Source: Natrialbaceae archaeon AArc-T1-2 (GTDB taxonomy: Archaea; Halobacteriota; Halobacteria; Halobacteriales; Natrialbaceae). From it: 64,000 bases of DNA. Of the stretch, positions 34,192-42,484 are shown piece after piece. The position numbers were made by a program, and so were the translations under genes. Within the stretch, counting starts at the first letter, position 1. Every line of letters starts with the position of its first letter. The notes below the pieces were generated by a model. It did not search any database and was not told the DNA's origin. It saw only the letters and a program-made list of their open reading frames with translations. Location: NCBI RefSeq assembly GCF_030273315.1, contig NZ_CP127174.1, forward strand, positions 1,922,001-1,986,000, written 5' to 3'.

Positions 34192-36165
34192 GTGAGCACG
34201 CGAACGAGTGCGCTGGATGCAGTCGTCTTCGGTGTCGACGTCCAAAGCGGCGACGTGCGTGGTGATTCGCCCTCCTACGCGCTGGTCGTCTACGACGGCG
34301 AGGATCTAGAGCGCGACGTCGTCTCCGGCCGGAAACTCCGCCGGCTGATCGACGACGAGGAGCCCGCCATCGTCGCGACGGACAACATGTACGAACTCGC
34401 AGCGGACAAGGACGAACTCGTCCACTTCCTGGGCTCGTTGCCCGACGGGACGATGCTCGTCCAGGTGACCGGCGCCGAACAGCCCGAACCGCTCTCCCGG
34501 GTCGCGAAACGTCACGGCATCCCCTACGGCAAGGAACCGATGCGGGAAGCAGAAGCCGCCGCGCGACTGGCCGCCCACAACGTCGGTCACGAGGTCTCTG
34601 CCTTTACCGACACGACGGAGGTGAAAGTCTCGCGGGGGCGCTCGACTGGCAAGGGCGGCTGGAGCGAGGACCGTTACACCCGACGGATCCACGGCGCGGT
34701 CAAACGCCGCGCCCGCGAGGTCGAAAGCGAACTCGAGACCGCGAACCTCGAGTACGAGAAAGACGTCAGAGAGTCCTACGGCGGCTACGCAAACGCCGTC
34801 TTCAGGGTGGAGGCCCGTCCTGCCGATATCCCGGTCTCGCGAGAGCGGTCGGGCGACGTTCGCGTCGAGATCGAACGCCTACGACGGGACGGCATCGAGT
34901 TCCGCCCGCTCGTCAAACGCCGGGACCACGTCGTCGTCGGCGTCGATCCCGGGACGACGACGGCGGTCGCCATCGTCGGACTCGACGGCGAGGTCCTCGA
35001 CGTCTGGAGCTCTCGAACCAGTGACGCCGCCGACGTAATCGAGTGGATCGTCGAACGCGGCCGACCCGTAATCGTCGCGGCGGACGTGACGCCGATGCCC
35101 GAAACCGTCGAGAAGCTTCGCCGGAGTTTCGACGCCGCCGGCTGGTCGCCCACGCGGGACCTGGCGATCGACGAGAAACAACACCGGACGCGTGACCATC
35201 CCTACGATAACGACCACCAGCGCGACGCGCTGGCGGCGGCGCTGTCGGCCGTCGACGCCCACGAGGACCAGTTCGAGCGCATCGCCGCAAAGCTCCCGCC
35301 GGGGGTCGACCGCGGGGAGGTCGTCGCACGGGTCGTCGCCGGCGAGGAGACCGTCGAGGCCGTGGTGGCCGACCTCACCGACGACGAAGAGAACGAGGAC
35401 GAAGAGCCCGACCACGAGCCTCGCGAGCTCACCGCCGAGGAACAGCGTATCCGCGATCTGAAACGACAGGTCGAGCGCCTCCAGTCTCACGTCGAGACGC
35501 TCGAGGACCGCCTCACGGAGAAAGACGACCGGATCGCAGAACTCGAGGACGACCTCGAGACCGCCCGCAGCGAGCAACGCAAGGAGGTCCGCCGAGACCG
35601 GGAGGTAACCCGCCACCGCCGGCGTGCGGAACGTCTCGAATACGAACGCGACGAGGCACGCGAGGAGGTCGAGGCCCTCGAGAAGAAAGTCGAGCGCATG
35701 AAGGCACTCTGGAAGCTCGATCACTCGAACTTCAGCGACGTCTCCGCCGAGAAGGAGGGGCTGGTACCGGTGAAGGTGATCGAACAGTTCACGAAGGGTG
35801 CGATCCGCGAGGCGAACGAACAGTACGGTATCGCTCCCGGCGACGTGGTCTACCTGCGAGACGCAAGCGGTGCCGGCCGGTCGACGGCCGAGTTGCTCGC
35901 GGAGTTCGAGCCACGGATCGTGCTCAAAGAGGGTGGCCTCTCGGAGGTCGCCGACGCGATCCTCTTCGACAACGAGATTCCCGTCGGTCCGGCCGACGAC
36001 GTCGCCATGCAGGAAGTCGACGAACTCGCGGTCGCCCGCGAGGACGACGTCGAAGACGCCATCGACGACTGGTACGAGCGTGCCAGAGAGCGCGAGCGCC
36101 GCCGGAAAGCGTCGATGGTGGATCGGATCATCAGCGAACACCGCGCGGGAGACAACGAGGCCTGA
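34192..36165 (+). CDS. DUF460 domain protein with RNase H-like fold and coiled coil
   Basis: A 657-residue archaeal protein. Residues 10-150 and 240-330 resemble RuvC/RNase H-like folds (VVFGVDVQSGD; VVVGVDPGTTTAVAIVGLDGEVLDVWSSR). An acidic linker leads into a long coiled coil (about residues 425-510) and a C-terminal domain. DUF460 proteins are conserved in Euryarchaeota and predicted to bind or cut nucleic acid; no activity is established. The start is GTG at 34192, leaderless, with a TATA-like ATTTATAC about 27 bases upstream. Confidence 0.82.
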   Translation: MSTRTSALDAVVFGVDVQSGDVRGDSPSYALVVYDGEDLERDVVSGRKLRRLIDDEEPAIVATDNMYELAADKDELVHFLGSLPDGTMLVQVTGAEQPEPLSRVAKRHGIPYGKEPMREAEAAARLAAHNVGHEVSAFTDTTEVKVSRGRSTGKGGWSEDRYTRRIHGAVKRRAREVESELETANLEYEKDVRESYGGYANAVFRVEARPADIPVSRERSGDVRVEIERLRRDGIEFRPLVKRRDHVVVGVDPGTTTAVAIVGLDGEVLDVWSSRTSDAADVIEWIVERGRPVIVAADVTPMPETVEKLRRSFDAAGWSPTRDLAIDEKQHRTRDHPYDNDHQRDALAAALSAVDAHEDQFERIAAKLPPGVDRGEVVARVVAGEETVEAVVADLTDDEENEDEEPDHEPRELTAEEQRIRDLKRQVERLQSHVETLEDRLTEKDDRIAELEDDLETARSEQRKEVRRDREVTRHRRRAERLEYERDEAREEVEALEKKVERMKALWKLDHSNFSDVSAEKEGLVPVKVIEQFTKGAIREANEQYGIAPGDVVYLRDASGAGRSTAELLAEFEPRIVLKEGGLSEVADAILFDNEIPVGPADDVAMQEVDELAVAREDDVEDAIDDWYERARERERRRKASMVDRIISEHRAGDNEA

Positions 36166-36174
36166 GGTCCCGCG

Positions 36175-36642
36175 GTGTCCCGAATTCGGGATCGGTTCAT
36201 CGCGGTTGCACTCGCGCTCGAGGCCCGCGTCGCGAATCCGATCGTCGCCGCCGTGCTTCGCTCTTCGTTCCACCCACTTTTGAGCCGGTGGTTGCTCGTC
36301 CTCTCTTACGAGGGGCGACGGAGCGGTCGTCGGTACACGACGCCGGTGCTCTATCGCGAGGTCGACGACGAACTGTACCTCGTCACGCCCGCCGCCTACA
36401 CGACCTGGTGGCGAAACTTCGGCGGTGGCCACCCGGCGACGGTCCTGTACCGGGGACGGTGGCGACGCGGCGTCGGCTCTCTCGTCACCGACGCAGACGC
36501 CGTCATTGCCCACCTCCGATGGCTGTTCGCGCCGGTTCGACGGTTGAGTCGGACGTTTCTCGGCCGATCGCGTCCCGGCGAGGATCGGCTCCGTCGGATC
36601 GGCTCCGGACTCGTACTCGTCGTCGTCGACCTCGAGCAGTGA
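36175..36642 (+). CDS. deazaflavin (F420)-dependent nitroreductase-like protein
   Basis: A 155-residue protein of the split beta-barrel DUF385/DDN type. LLVLSYEGRRSGRRYTTPVLYREVDDELYLVTPA and the TWWRNFGGGHPATVLYRG segment are characteristic of F420H2-dependent reductases. The start is GTG at 36175, nine bases after the DUF460 stop. Haloarchaea make F420, so it is a plausible cofactor; the substrate is unknown. Confidence 0.78.
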   Translation: MSRIRDRFIAVALALEARVANPIVAAVLRSSFHPLLSRWLLVLSYEGRRSGRRYTTPVLYREVDDELYLVTPAAYTTWWRNFGGGHPATVLYRGRWRRGVGSLVTDADAVIAHLRWLFAPVRRLSRTFLGRSRPGEDRLRRIGSGLVLVVVDLEQ

Positions 36643-36648
36643 GCGCTC

Positions 36649-36757
36649 ATACTGTCGGTCAGACGTACGTGATCTACCCGTGAGAGCGGACGGGCTGACA
36701 CACGCTGTACCGCCGGTTCTGGCACACGCCAGTTCACCGGTCCATGACCGACAGTAT
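36649..36757. mobile_element. 109-bp element with perfect 13-bp terminal inverted repeats
   Basis: ATACTGTCGGTCA at 36649-36661 is the exact reverse complement of TGACCGACAGTAT at 36745-36757. It encodes nothing. Read on the minus strand it shares interior patches with the element at 54551-54663, including GGTCATGGA, GTGAAC and AGCGTGTGTC, so both are copies of one MITE-like or palindromic repeat family. It fills the gap between two convergent genes, and its right end supplies part of the prepilin peptidase stop codon. No target-site duplication is obvious. Confidence 0.65.
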
Positions 36758-37791
36758 CAAAAGACCAGCCCGACCAGCAGATCCCCGTAGACGAGTGCGA
36801 TCACGAAGCCGACGAAGACGGGAACGAGAAACGGTATCCCCGGCGAGACCCAGACGCGATCGGCCTCGGCGACCGCCTCGAGTCCCGCCCGGAGTTCGGC
36901 TGGCGTGGTGCCGTAGGCGCTTCCCTCGATGTCCTCGAGAAACGCTTTTGCTCCCCACGGATCGTCGATCGGCCGACTCCCGTCACGCGGCGTGTGCGGC
37001 CAGTCCTCGACCGTCGTCGATCCGTCGTCGTCCGGTTCGTCGGCGTCGCCCCCATCCGTCGAATGTGTGGCGGTCACGATGCCATCGGTCGGTGGGTTCG
37101 GCTCGTCCGGCAGGCTGGCCGGATCGCGGTACCGTGCCGGCTCGTCGCGAACGTCGGCGAGCGTGAGCCCTCGCCAGCGCAGGTACATTCGCAAGGCGTC
37201 GAGGTCGAGCCCGCCGCGGGCCCGGCCGTCGGGCGATGCGAGTAGCCTGCCGTGTACCTCCGGAAGCCGTTCGGCGGCGATCGGCCGCCCGACGAACGTG
37301 ATCGGTCCGACCCGACCCGCGGCGGCGTTGCGGATCGCGAGCGAGACCGGGATCGCAAGCGCGACGACGACGGCGTTCGTGAGGATCGTAAACGCGAACG
37401 AACCGACCGGCGTAGCCGTCAGCGGAAACGAGTAGCCGGCGACGACGTACACCGGGTAGGTCGGATACAGCAGAGCGAGCACCAAAAGCGCCTTGGCGTC
37501 GGCCCCGCCGAAACCGCCGATCCACCAGAACAGATACGCAAGCGGCGCGACGAAGCCGAGACTGACCGCCGCCGGGAGGAGAAACTCTCGAGACCAGACG
37601 ACCCCTCCTGCGTGCCAGGCCGTCCAGCCGTCCCAGACGAGCAACGCGGCTCCGAGCACGCCGAGGGGGATCCAGACGGCGCTCGGGACGCGCCGGATGC
37701 GGACGTCGCGGACGGCTGCCCACGCGAAGACGGGGACGGCGACGAGCCGAAGTAGGTCCGGCACCGTCGCCGACACGACCGCAAGCGTCAC
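36757..37791 (-). CDS. A24 family prepilin/archaellin peptidase (PibD type)
   Basis: A 344-residue aspartyl membrane protease that trims class III signal peptides of archaeal pilins and archaellins. Catalytic aspartates are in the N-terminal WAAVRDVRIRRVPS and in FGGADAKALLVLAL, the archaeal version of the GxGD motif. Six to seven helices are predicted. A large acidic cytosolic insert (about residues 185-300) precedes the last helices, longer than in methanogen FlaK/EppA. ATG start at 37791. No pilin genes are adjacent. Confidence 0.87.
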   Translation of the reverse strand: MTLAVVSATVPDLLRLVAVPVFAWAAVRDVRIRRVPSAVWIPLGVLGAALLVWDGWTAWHAGGVVWSREFLLPAAVSLGFVAPLAYLFWWIGGFGGADAKALLVLALLYPTYPVYVVAGYSFPLTATPVGSFAFTILTNAVVVALAIPVSLAIRNAAAGRVGPITFVGRPIAAERLPEVHGRLLASPDGRARGGLDLDALRMYLRWRGLTLADVRDEPARYRDPASLPDEPNPPTDGIVTATHSTDGGDADEPDDDGSTTVEDWPHTPRDGSRPIDDPWGAKAFLEDIEGSAYGTTPAELRAGLEAVAEADRVWVSPGIPFLVPVFVGFVIALVYGDLLVGLVF

Positions 37792-37927
37792 AGGCTGTCA
37801 CTCTCGAGCGTGGGGGCGTTACTGTTTCGGCTCCGGAGCAGTTCAGTTCCGGGATTGGATGCTGAATCGGATCGATTCCCTCCGCGTCGGGATGGTCCGA
37901 GAACCGAAAGCGGTGACGAACGAACCG

Positions 37928-38722
37928 TTAGAACGGAAACAGCGACTCGGCCTCGAAGTCACGCTCTAACAGTTCGATCTCGTGGCCGTCCTGGTCTTTC
38001 GTGAACGCGTACATGTCGTCGTTGCTCTCGGGGTCGCGGTAGTCTTCGGCCTCTCGTTCCAGCAGCGTCTCCCAGTCTTCCTGGAGGTCGTCGACGCGGA
38101 CACAGAGGTGGCCCCAGGCGTCGCCCACGTCGTACGTTTGGCCGTCGTAGTTGTAGGTGAGCTCGACGGCCATCGCCTCCTCGGCGGCGTCTTCGGGTTC
38201 GACGAAGTAGTTCGCGAAGGTGTCCGCCTCCCAGCGGCCGACCGCCTGGTACTCGAACTTCCGGGTCCAGAAGCCAAGCGCCTCGTCGGCGTCTTCGACG
38301 CGGATCATCGTGTGATCGAGCGACCACGTCGGGAGCTCGGGGTCGCGCTGGACGAGTTCGATCTCGTGGCCGTCGGGGTCTGTGACGAACGCGTAGCTGC
38401 CGCCACAGGACTCGGGATCGCGGTAGTCCTCAACGCCGCCTTCCATCAGCCGTTCGTAGTGGTCCTCGAGTTCGCCCTCGGGGACGCGGACGGCGACGTG
38501 CCCCCAGGCGTCGCCTAACTCGAGGTCGTCTTCGCCCTCGTTGTGGGTCAGCTCGAGCATCGCTGCCTCCTCGCCCAGCTCCTCGGGTCCGAGGTAGACG
38601 ATGGTGAAGCCGTCGCCCTCGTAACGGTCTTTCTCCTCGTACTCGAGGTGACTCCGGTACCACTCGAGGGAGGTCTCGAGGTCGGCGACACGCATCATGA
38701 CGTGATCGAGCGTACCCTGCAT
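37928..38722 (-). CDS. tandem VOC (glyoxalase/bleomycin resistance) domain protein
   Basis: A 264-residue protein made of two vicinal-oxygen-chelate domains (about 1-128 and 135-258). Each begins with a LDHVMMRVADLETSLEWYRSHL or LDHTMIRVEDADEALGFWTRKF segment and ends with a D-PDGHEIELVQR or DQDGHEIELLER metal-site strand. The two-domain glyoxalase I-like layout suggests glyoxalase activity, but other VOC reactions are possible. The start at 38722 is chosen over an ATG nine codons upstream because the domain begins there. Confidence 0.85.
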   Translation of the reverse strand: MQGTLDHVMMRVADLETSLEWYRSHLEYEEKDRYEGDGFTIVYLGPEELGEEAAMLELTHNEGEDDLELGDAWGHVAVRVPEGELEDHYERLMEGGVEDYRDPESCGGSYAFVTDPDGHEIELVQRDPELPTWSLDHTMIRVEDADEALGFWTRKFEYQAVGRWEADTFANYFVEPEDAAEEAMAVELTYNYDGQTYDVGDAWGHLCVRVDDLQEDWETLLEREAEDYRDPESNDDMYAFTKDQDGHEIELLERDFEAESLFPF

Positions 38723-38773
38723 GGGCGAGACATCGGGAGCGACCGGCAAAAGGGTAGCGAAGAACCCGATTCG

Positions 38774-39679
38774 TCAGCCGTGATTCGCCGTCCACTCCTC
38801 GCAGGCGTCCATGTCTTCCATCGTTCCGTCGTGAAAGCCACAGTAGGGGACCATCCCCGAGGACGACCGGACGTACCGGAAGTGACGGCAGTTGCCACAG
38901 TACCGGTCGGTTGGGTCCGGATCGGGAGACGTCGGCCCTGACTCCGGCCCGTCGACGAGTTCGGCGTCGTGGCCGTCGCCGTCCTCGAGCGGCGACGAGA
39001 TCTCGGTAGTCGTCGACCCCCCGTCGCCGGCCGGCGCGCCCGCACTCGGCTCCGTCGACGACGCCGACGCCGACGTGCTCGAGTCGGTCGCGACGTCTCC
39101 CGTCTGGGTTTCGACGTCGCCATCCGGGGTCCCGCCGAGCAGTCCGACGCCGCCGAGACCGGACGTGGCGTCGCGTTCGACCTCGACGACTTTCGTCTCA
39201 CCCTTTCGGGTGACGTTCAACTCGAGTGCGCCGCCGGGATCGTTTCGGGTCTTGAAGTTGACGACGGCGGTAAACAGCGATCCGATCGCGCTGAAAAAGC
39301 CGATCAGGTAGACGGTCGAGACGAACAGCGTGAGGTCCTGTCCGTGGCCGTCCCAGTGGACGGGGTAGGCATACCAGAAGAGCGCAACCCCGAACAGACA
39401 GATGCTCGCGCTGATCGCTGCCGCTGCCTGGATGCGACGGCCTGCCGGCAACACCACGAACACGCCGACGAGCACGACGGGAGCAGCGAGACCACCGATG
39501 ATCCCGCCGTACTCGCGGGCGGTGAGCGTCTCGGCGACGACGAGATCGGTAGCCGCGACGATGACGGCCAACACGGCGAGCGCCGCCCCTGCCACCACGA
39601 GTCCCATCCCTGCGTACAGCCGTCGGAGGCTCGACACCTCCCGTTCGCTCGCTTCGTAGACCTCCGTCAGGCTGGTCAT
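38774..39679 (-). CDS. DUF7139-type membrane protein with C-terminal cysteine cluster
   Basis: A 301-residue haloarchaeal protein starting at the ATG at 39679. Four transmembrane segments lie in residues 20-150; an acidic, disordered Ser/Thr/Asp-rich linker follows. The C-terminus contains RYCGNCRHFRY and VPYCGFH with a further Cys (C-x2-C ... C ... C), probably a zinc-binding domain. The function is not known; a sensor or scaffold is conceivable. Codon use matches neighbours. Confidence 0.72.
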   Translation of the reverse strand: MTSLTEVYEASEREVSSLRRLYAGMGLVVAGAALAVLAVIVAATDLVVAETLTAREYGGIIGGLAAPVVLVGVFVVLPAGRRIQAAAAISASICLFGVALFWYAYPVHWDGHGQDLTLFVSTVYLIGFFSAIGSLFTAVVNFKTRNDPGGALELNVTRKGETKVVEVERDATSGLGGVGLLGGTPDGDVETQTGDVATDSSTSASASSTEPSAGAPAGDGGSTTTEISSPLEDGDGHDAELVDGPESGPTSPDPDPTDRYCGNCRHFRYVRSSSGMVPYCGFHDGTMEDMDACEEWTANHG

Positions 39680-39809
39680 GCCCGACCCTTCGTCTTCCGA
39701 ACACAAAACGATACGTCAGACAACTACCATCGAACGGAGAGGACGGGGCGTGTGATCAATGCTCACGGAAGCGAAACCTTGAATCGACGCGCTCACAAAC
39801 GTCTCTCCC

Positions 39810-40094
39810 ATGAACGACGAGGACGAAGAAGAACACGCCGTAACGCTGGGAGAACGAACGCCGGTCGAGGGGGCACCACTTGCCCGCGTCACCGCCCGAT
39901 TGACCTGGCCGAAAGAAGCGAGCGAAATCGATCGACTCGAAGGCGACAGCGTGATCAGGACGCCGGAGGGCCCACGAGAGCTGTCTGCGATCCTCGAGGC
40001 GGTCGACGAGACGTACTTCGAGCGCCGACAGGAGTTCGAAGAGCACGTCCGGGCGGTCGTCGGCACCGGTCCGGTCCCGACCGTCGACGAGTAA
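39810..40094 (+). CDS. DUF5789-type small acidic protein
   Basis: A 94-residue acidic protein: HAVTLGERTPVEGAPLARVTARLTWPKEASEIDRLEGDSVIRTPEGPREL followed by a short helix with YFERRQEFEEHVRAVVG. Such small proteins (DUF5789) are restricted to haloarchaea and have no known function. ATG start at 39810. It is followed after three bases by the CPBP-like gene on the same strand. Confidence 0.72.
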   Translation: MNDEDEEEHAVTLGERTPVEGAPLARVTARLTWPKEASEIDRLEGDSVIRTPEGPRELSAILEAVDETYFERRQEFEEHVRAVVGTGPVPTVDE

Positions 40095-40097
40095 CCC

Positions 40098-40796
40098 GTG
40101 GCGAGCGAGGGGGGCCACGCCGGCGTTCGCTGGCTCCGGGATCGTCTCACGGGCCTGACGTGGGTCCAGCGGTCGTTGCTCGTCGGTGCGCTGTGTACCG
40201 TCCTGTGGTCGAACGCCACCGCGTCGGGACTGACCGATCGCGTGGTGATAGACGGCCTGCTCCTGTTCGCTGGCCCGCTCGTGTTGGCGCTGACACACGG
40301 CAGACACATCGGCTGGCGAGTAAACCGAGTCGCGATCCGAAACGCCGTCTTGCTCTCGCTTTTCGTGCTTCCGTTCTATCTCGTGGGATCGACGCTGCCG
40401 ACGATCCGGTCGTTTTACCCGATGTGGGAGACGACGACCGCGCCGAGGGAGTTCGTTCCACACGCGGTACAGCTGTTTTTCCTCGCACTCGCCGCAGAGA
40501 CCTACTACCGCGGGCTGCTCTGTGTCGGCGTCAGGGAGATCGGGTTCACGGCGGTGTTCATCAGCCCCGTCGTCTACATGTTCCACCACTGGGGGAAACC
40601 ACCGATCGAGTTTCTGCTCTCGGGCCCGACCGACGTCCTCTTCGGCGCGGTCGATTACCAGTCGAACTCCATTCTCCCCTCCGTGATCGCCCACGGTGCC
40701 GGCCTCGTGTTGCTCGACTGGCTCGTCCTCCACGACCCGCTTTTCGATCCGACGCCGCTGCTTCGACACCTCGAGTGGATACCGATTCCGCTGTGA
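40098..40796 (+). CDS. CPBP family membrane protein with incomplete catalytic motif
   Basis: A 232-residue membrane protein with about seven helices. CPBP-like motifs are present as E134-x3-R138 in AAETYYRGLL, H163-H164 in MFHHWGK, and H199 in AHGAG. The usual double glutamate EExxxR is reduced to A-E here, and the terminal H-x3-N is H-x3-L (AHGAGLVLL), so activity is uncertain. GTG start at 40098, three bases after the preceding gene. It could be an active variant or a degenerate homologue. Confidence 0.7.
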   Translation: MASEGGHAGVRWLRDRLTGLTWVQRSLLVGALCTVLWSNATASGLTDRVVIDGLLLFAGPLVLALTHGRHIGWRVNRVAIRNAVLLSLFVLPFYLVGSTLPTIRSFYPMWETTTAPREFVPHAVQLFFLALAAETYYRGLLCVGVREIGFTAVFISPVVYMFHHWGKPPIEFLLSGPTDVLFGAVDYQSNSILPSVIAHGAGLVLLDWLVLHDPLFDPTPLLRHLEWIPIPL

Positions 40797-40926
40797 GGCG
40801 ACTGAATCGGCCTGTCCCGGGCCATCGTCGTCGTCGTTCGACATCGCGTTTCGCCCGCTGACTTCGACCGTCCGGTCGGTCGCCGATAATGTCAACGTTT
40901 ACGTATCGCTGGCCGCACCTCGGCGT

Positions 40927-41967
40927 ATGGACGTTCGAACCGGCTTTTTCGCCCTCCTCGTCGCTCTTCTCGCGACTCTCGGGTTCTTGATGGTCGCCCC
41001 GTTTCTTCAGTACGTGATGGCTGCTGCGTTGCTCGCGTTCGTGTTGTATCCCACCCACGAGCGACTGTCACCGACTCTCGGTCCTCGCGCGTCCGCAGCG
41101 GCGCTTACGTCGCTCGCGTTCGTCGCGGCCGTCGTTCCGCTGTTGATCTTCTCGCTCGTCATCATCGAGACTGCGATCACCTTTCTCGAGGATCTCGACC
41201 AGAGCGACGTCGACAGTGCGACCGATTCGATCCGGGACGTTCTCGTCGACGGCCTCGGTATCGATCCGGACTACGTCGACGAGCTCGAGGCGGCGGCTCT
41301 CGAGGAGTTCGAGCAACTGGTCGCGGCGTCGACCGAGATCCTGCTCGGACAGGTGCTCGGCTTGCTCGATACGACGATCCACATGGGACTCGGCGTGATG
41401 ATCCTCGCGTTTCTCCTCTATTACTTTCTCGTCGACGGAATTTCCCTCCTCGAGTGGATCCGGGATGTCACGCCACTCGAGGACGCGGTCCAGACGGAGC
41501 TGTTCGAGGAGATGTCGGTCGTCACCTGGGCGGTGATCCAGAGTCACCTGCTGGTTGCGATCGTCGAAGGGATCCTCGGCGGGTTCGGACTCTACGTCGT
41601 CGGCGTCTCGAACGTGGCGTTCTGGACGGTCGTCATGATCGTCGTCTCGGTCATGCCGATCGTCGGCGTCTGGCTGGTGTGGGGTCCCGCGGTGGTGTAC
41701 CTGTTCGCGACCGGCGACGTCACCGGCGGCCTGTTCCTGTTGGGCTATGGAGTCGCCGTGTTGTCGGTCGTGGACAACTACCTCCGGGCGATCTTCGTCG
41801 ACCGGAGTTCGGGAGTCCATCCCGCCGTCGTGCTCGTCGGCGTCGTCGGCGGCATCTACCTGCTCGGGATCATGGGGCTGTTTCTCGGTCCAATCCTGCT
41901 CGCGGTGTTCAAAGCGAGCGTGGTCGTCTTCAGTCGCACGCAGGAGACGGACGGGACGCCTGCCTAG
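40927..41967 (+). CDS. AI-2E family transporter
   Basis: A 346-residue membrane protein with about eight helices of the AI-2E (TqsA/YdiK, UPF0118) family. Hydrophobic pairs flank an amphipathic central part (residues 80-150), and the conserved motif VMPIVGVWLVWGPAVVYLF lies near residue 245. Bacterial members export autoinducer-2 or act as Na+/H+ antiporters; the archaeal substrate is unknown. ATG start at 40927. Its 3' end overlaps that of the small membrane gene on the other strand by four bases. Confidence 0.86.
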   Translation: MDVRTGFFALLVALLATLGFLMVAPFLQYVMAAALLAFVLYPTHERLSPTLGPRASAAALTSLAFVAAVVPLLIFSLVIIETAITFLEDLDQSDVDSATDSIRDVLVDGLGIDPDYVDELEAAALEEFEQLVAASTEILLGQVLGLLDTTIHMGLGVMILAFLLYYFLVDGISLLEWIRDVTPLEDAVQTELFEEMSVVTWAVIQSHLLVAIVEGILGGFGLYVVGVSNVAFWTVVMIVVSVMPIVGVWLVWGPAVVYLFATGDVTGGLFLLGYGVAVLSVVDNYLRAIFVDRSSGVHPAVVLVGVVGGIYLLGIMGLFLGPILLAVFKASVVVFSRTQETDGTPA

Positions 41968-42224
41968 CGGTCGTCCCCGGAGCCGTTCTCGGGTCTCTTC
42001 TCGTCGACCTGTTCGTCCTCGAGCGCGTATGCGGTGTCCTCGGCGTCTGCCGTCTCGAGGTCGTCGGCCTCGAGTTGCTCGAGGTACTGTTCGGCATCGT
42101 GCCGAATGTATCCCGCGACGACCGCGAGGACGGCGATCACGAAAAGCGGCATGCCGACGAGCATCACGAGCGCGAGTGCGACGTCGAACAGGCTGGGGTC
42201 GCCGGGGAGGACGGCTACGAACAT
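41964..42224 (-). CDS. small membrane protein with acidic tail (86 aa)
   Basis: An 86-residue protein. One or two hydrophobic segments (about 10-45) precede an Asp/Glu-rich cytoplasmic tail containing DAEQYLEQLEADDLETADAEDT. ATG start at 42224. It lies 24 bases downstream of another small membrane protein gene on the same strand, probably co-transcribed. No recognised family. Confidence 0.6.
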   Translation of the reverse strand: MFVAVLPGDPSLFDVALALVMLVGMPLFVIAVLAVVAGYIRHDAEQYLEQLEADDLETADAEDTAYALEDEQVDEKRPENGSGDDR

Positions 42225-42248
42225 ACGGTATCCTCGCCCGCGGTTGGG

Positions 42249-42425
42249 TTATGCCCTTTGGCTTCCCTCCGTCTCGTCCGTCTCGGCCGGGGCGGCGTCG
42301 TCCCTGCCCCGTGTGACCGCGACGAACAACGCGAGCGGGATGACGACGTAGAAGACGACCATCACCGGGAGCAGCCACAGCTCCGTCCCCCCGAGACTCG
42401 AGGCGACCGCTGGCGTCGGGTCCAT
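42249..42425 (-). CDS. small single-helix membrane protein (58 aa)
   Basis: The minus strand from ATG at 42425 to TAA at 42249 encodes 58 residues: MDPTPAVASSLGGTELW, then one hydrophobic helix (about 17-38: LLPVMVVFYVVIPLALFVAV), then a TRGRDD stop-transfer region and an acidic tail. The gene sits between NreA and the 86-residue membrane protein, all on one strand. Small size and placement suggest an accessory membrane subunit of unknown role. Confidence 0.6.
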   Translation of the reverse strand: MDPTPAVASSLGGTELWLLPVMVVFYVVIPLALFVAVTRGRDDAAPAETDETEGSQRA

Positions 42426-42484
42426 ACGCGACGGCTAGAAGGACGACGAGGAAACCGTTGTGGCCTGGTCGCCGAATCCCACGG

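Noticed and set aside
34879-36513. 544-codon minus-strand frame
   Set aside because: It is the mirror of the DUF460 coiled-coil gene; the repeated Val/Leu/Asp pattern comes from the complementary codons.
38969-40861. 630-codon plus-strand frame
   Set aside because: It runs antisense through the DUF7139-type gene and out of frame through the DUF5789 and CPBP-like genes. Its composition is Arg-rich, typical of shadow frames in haloarchaeal DNA.
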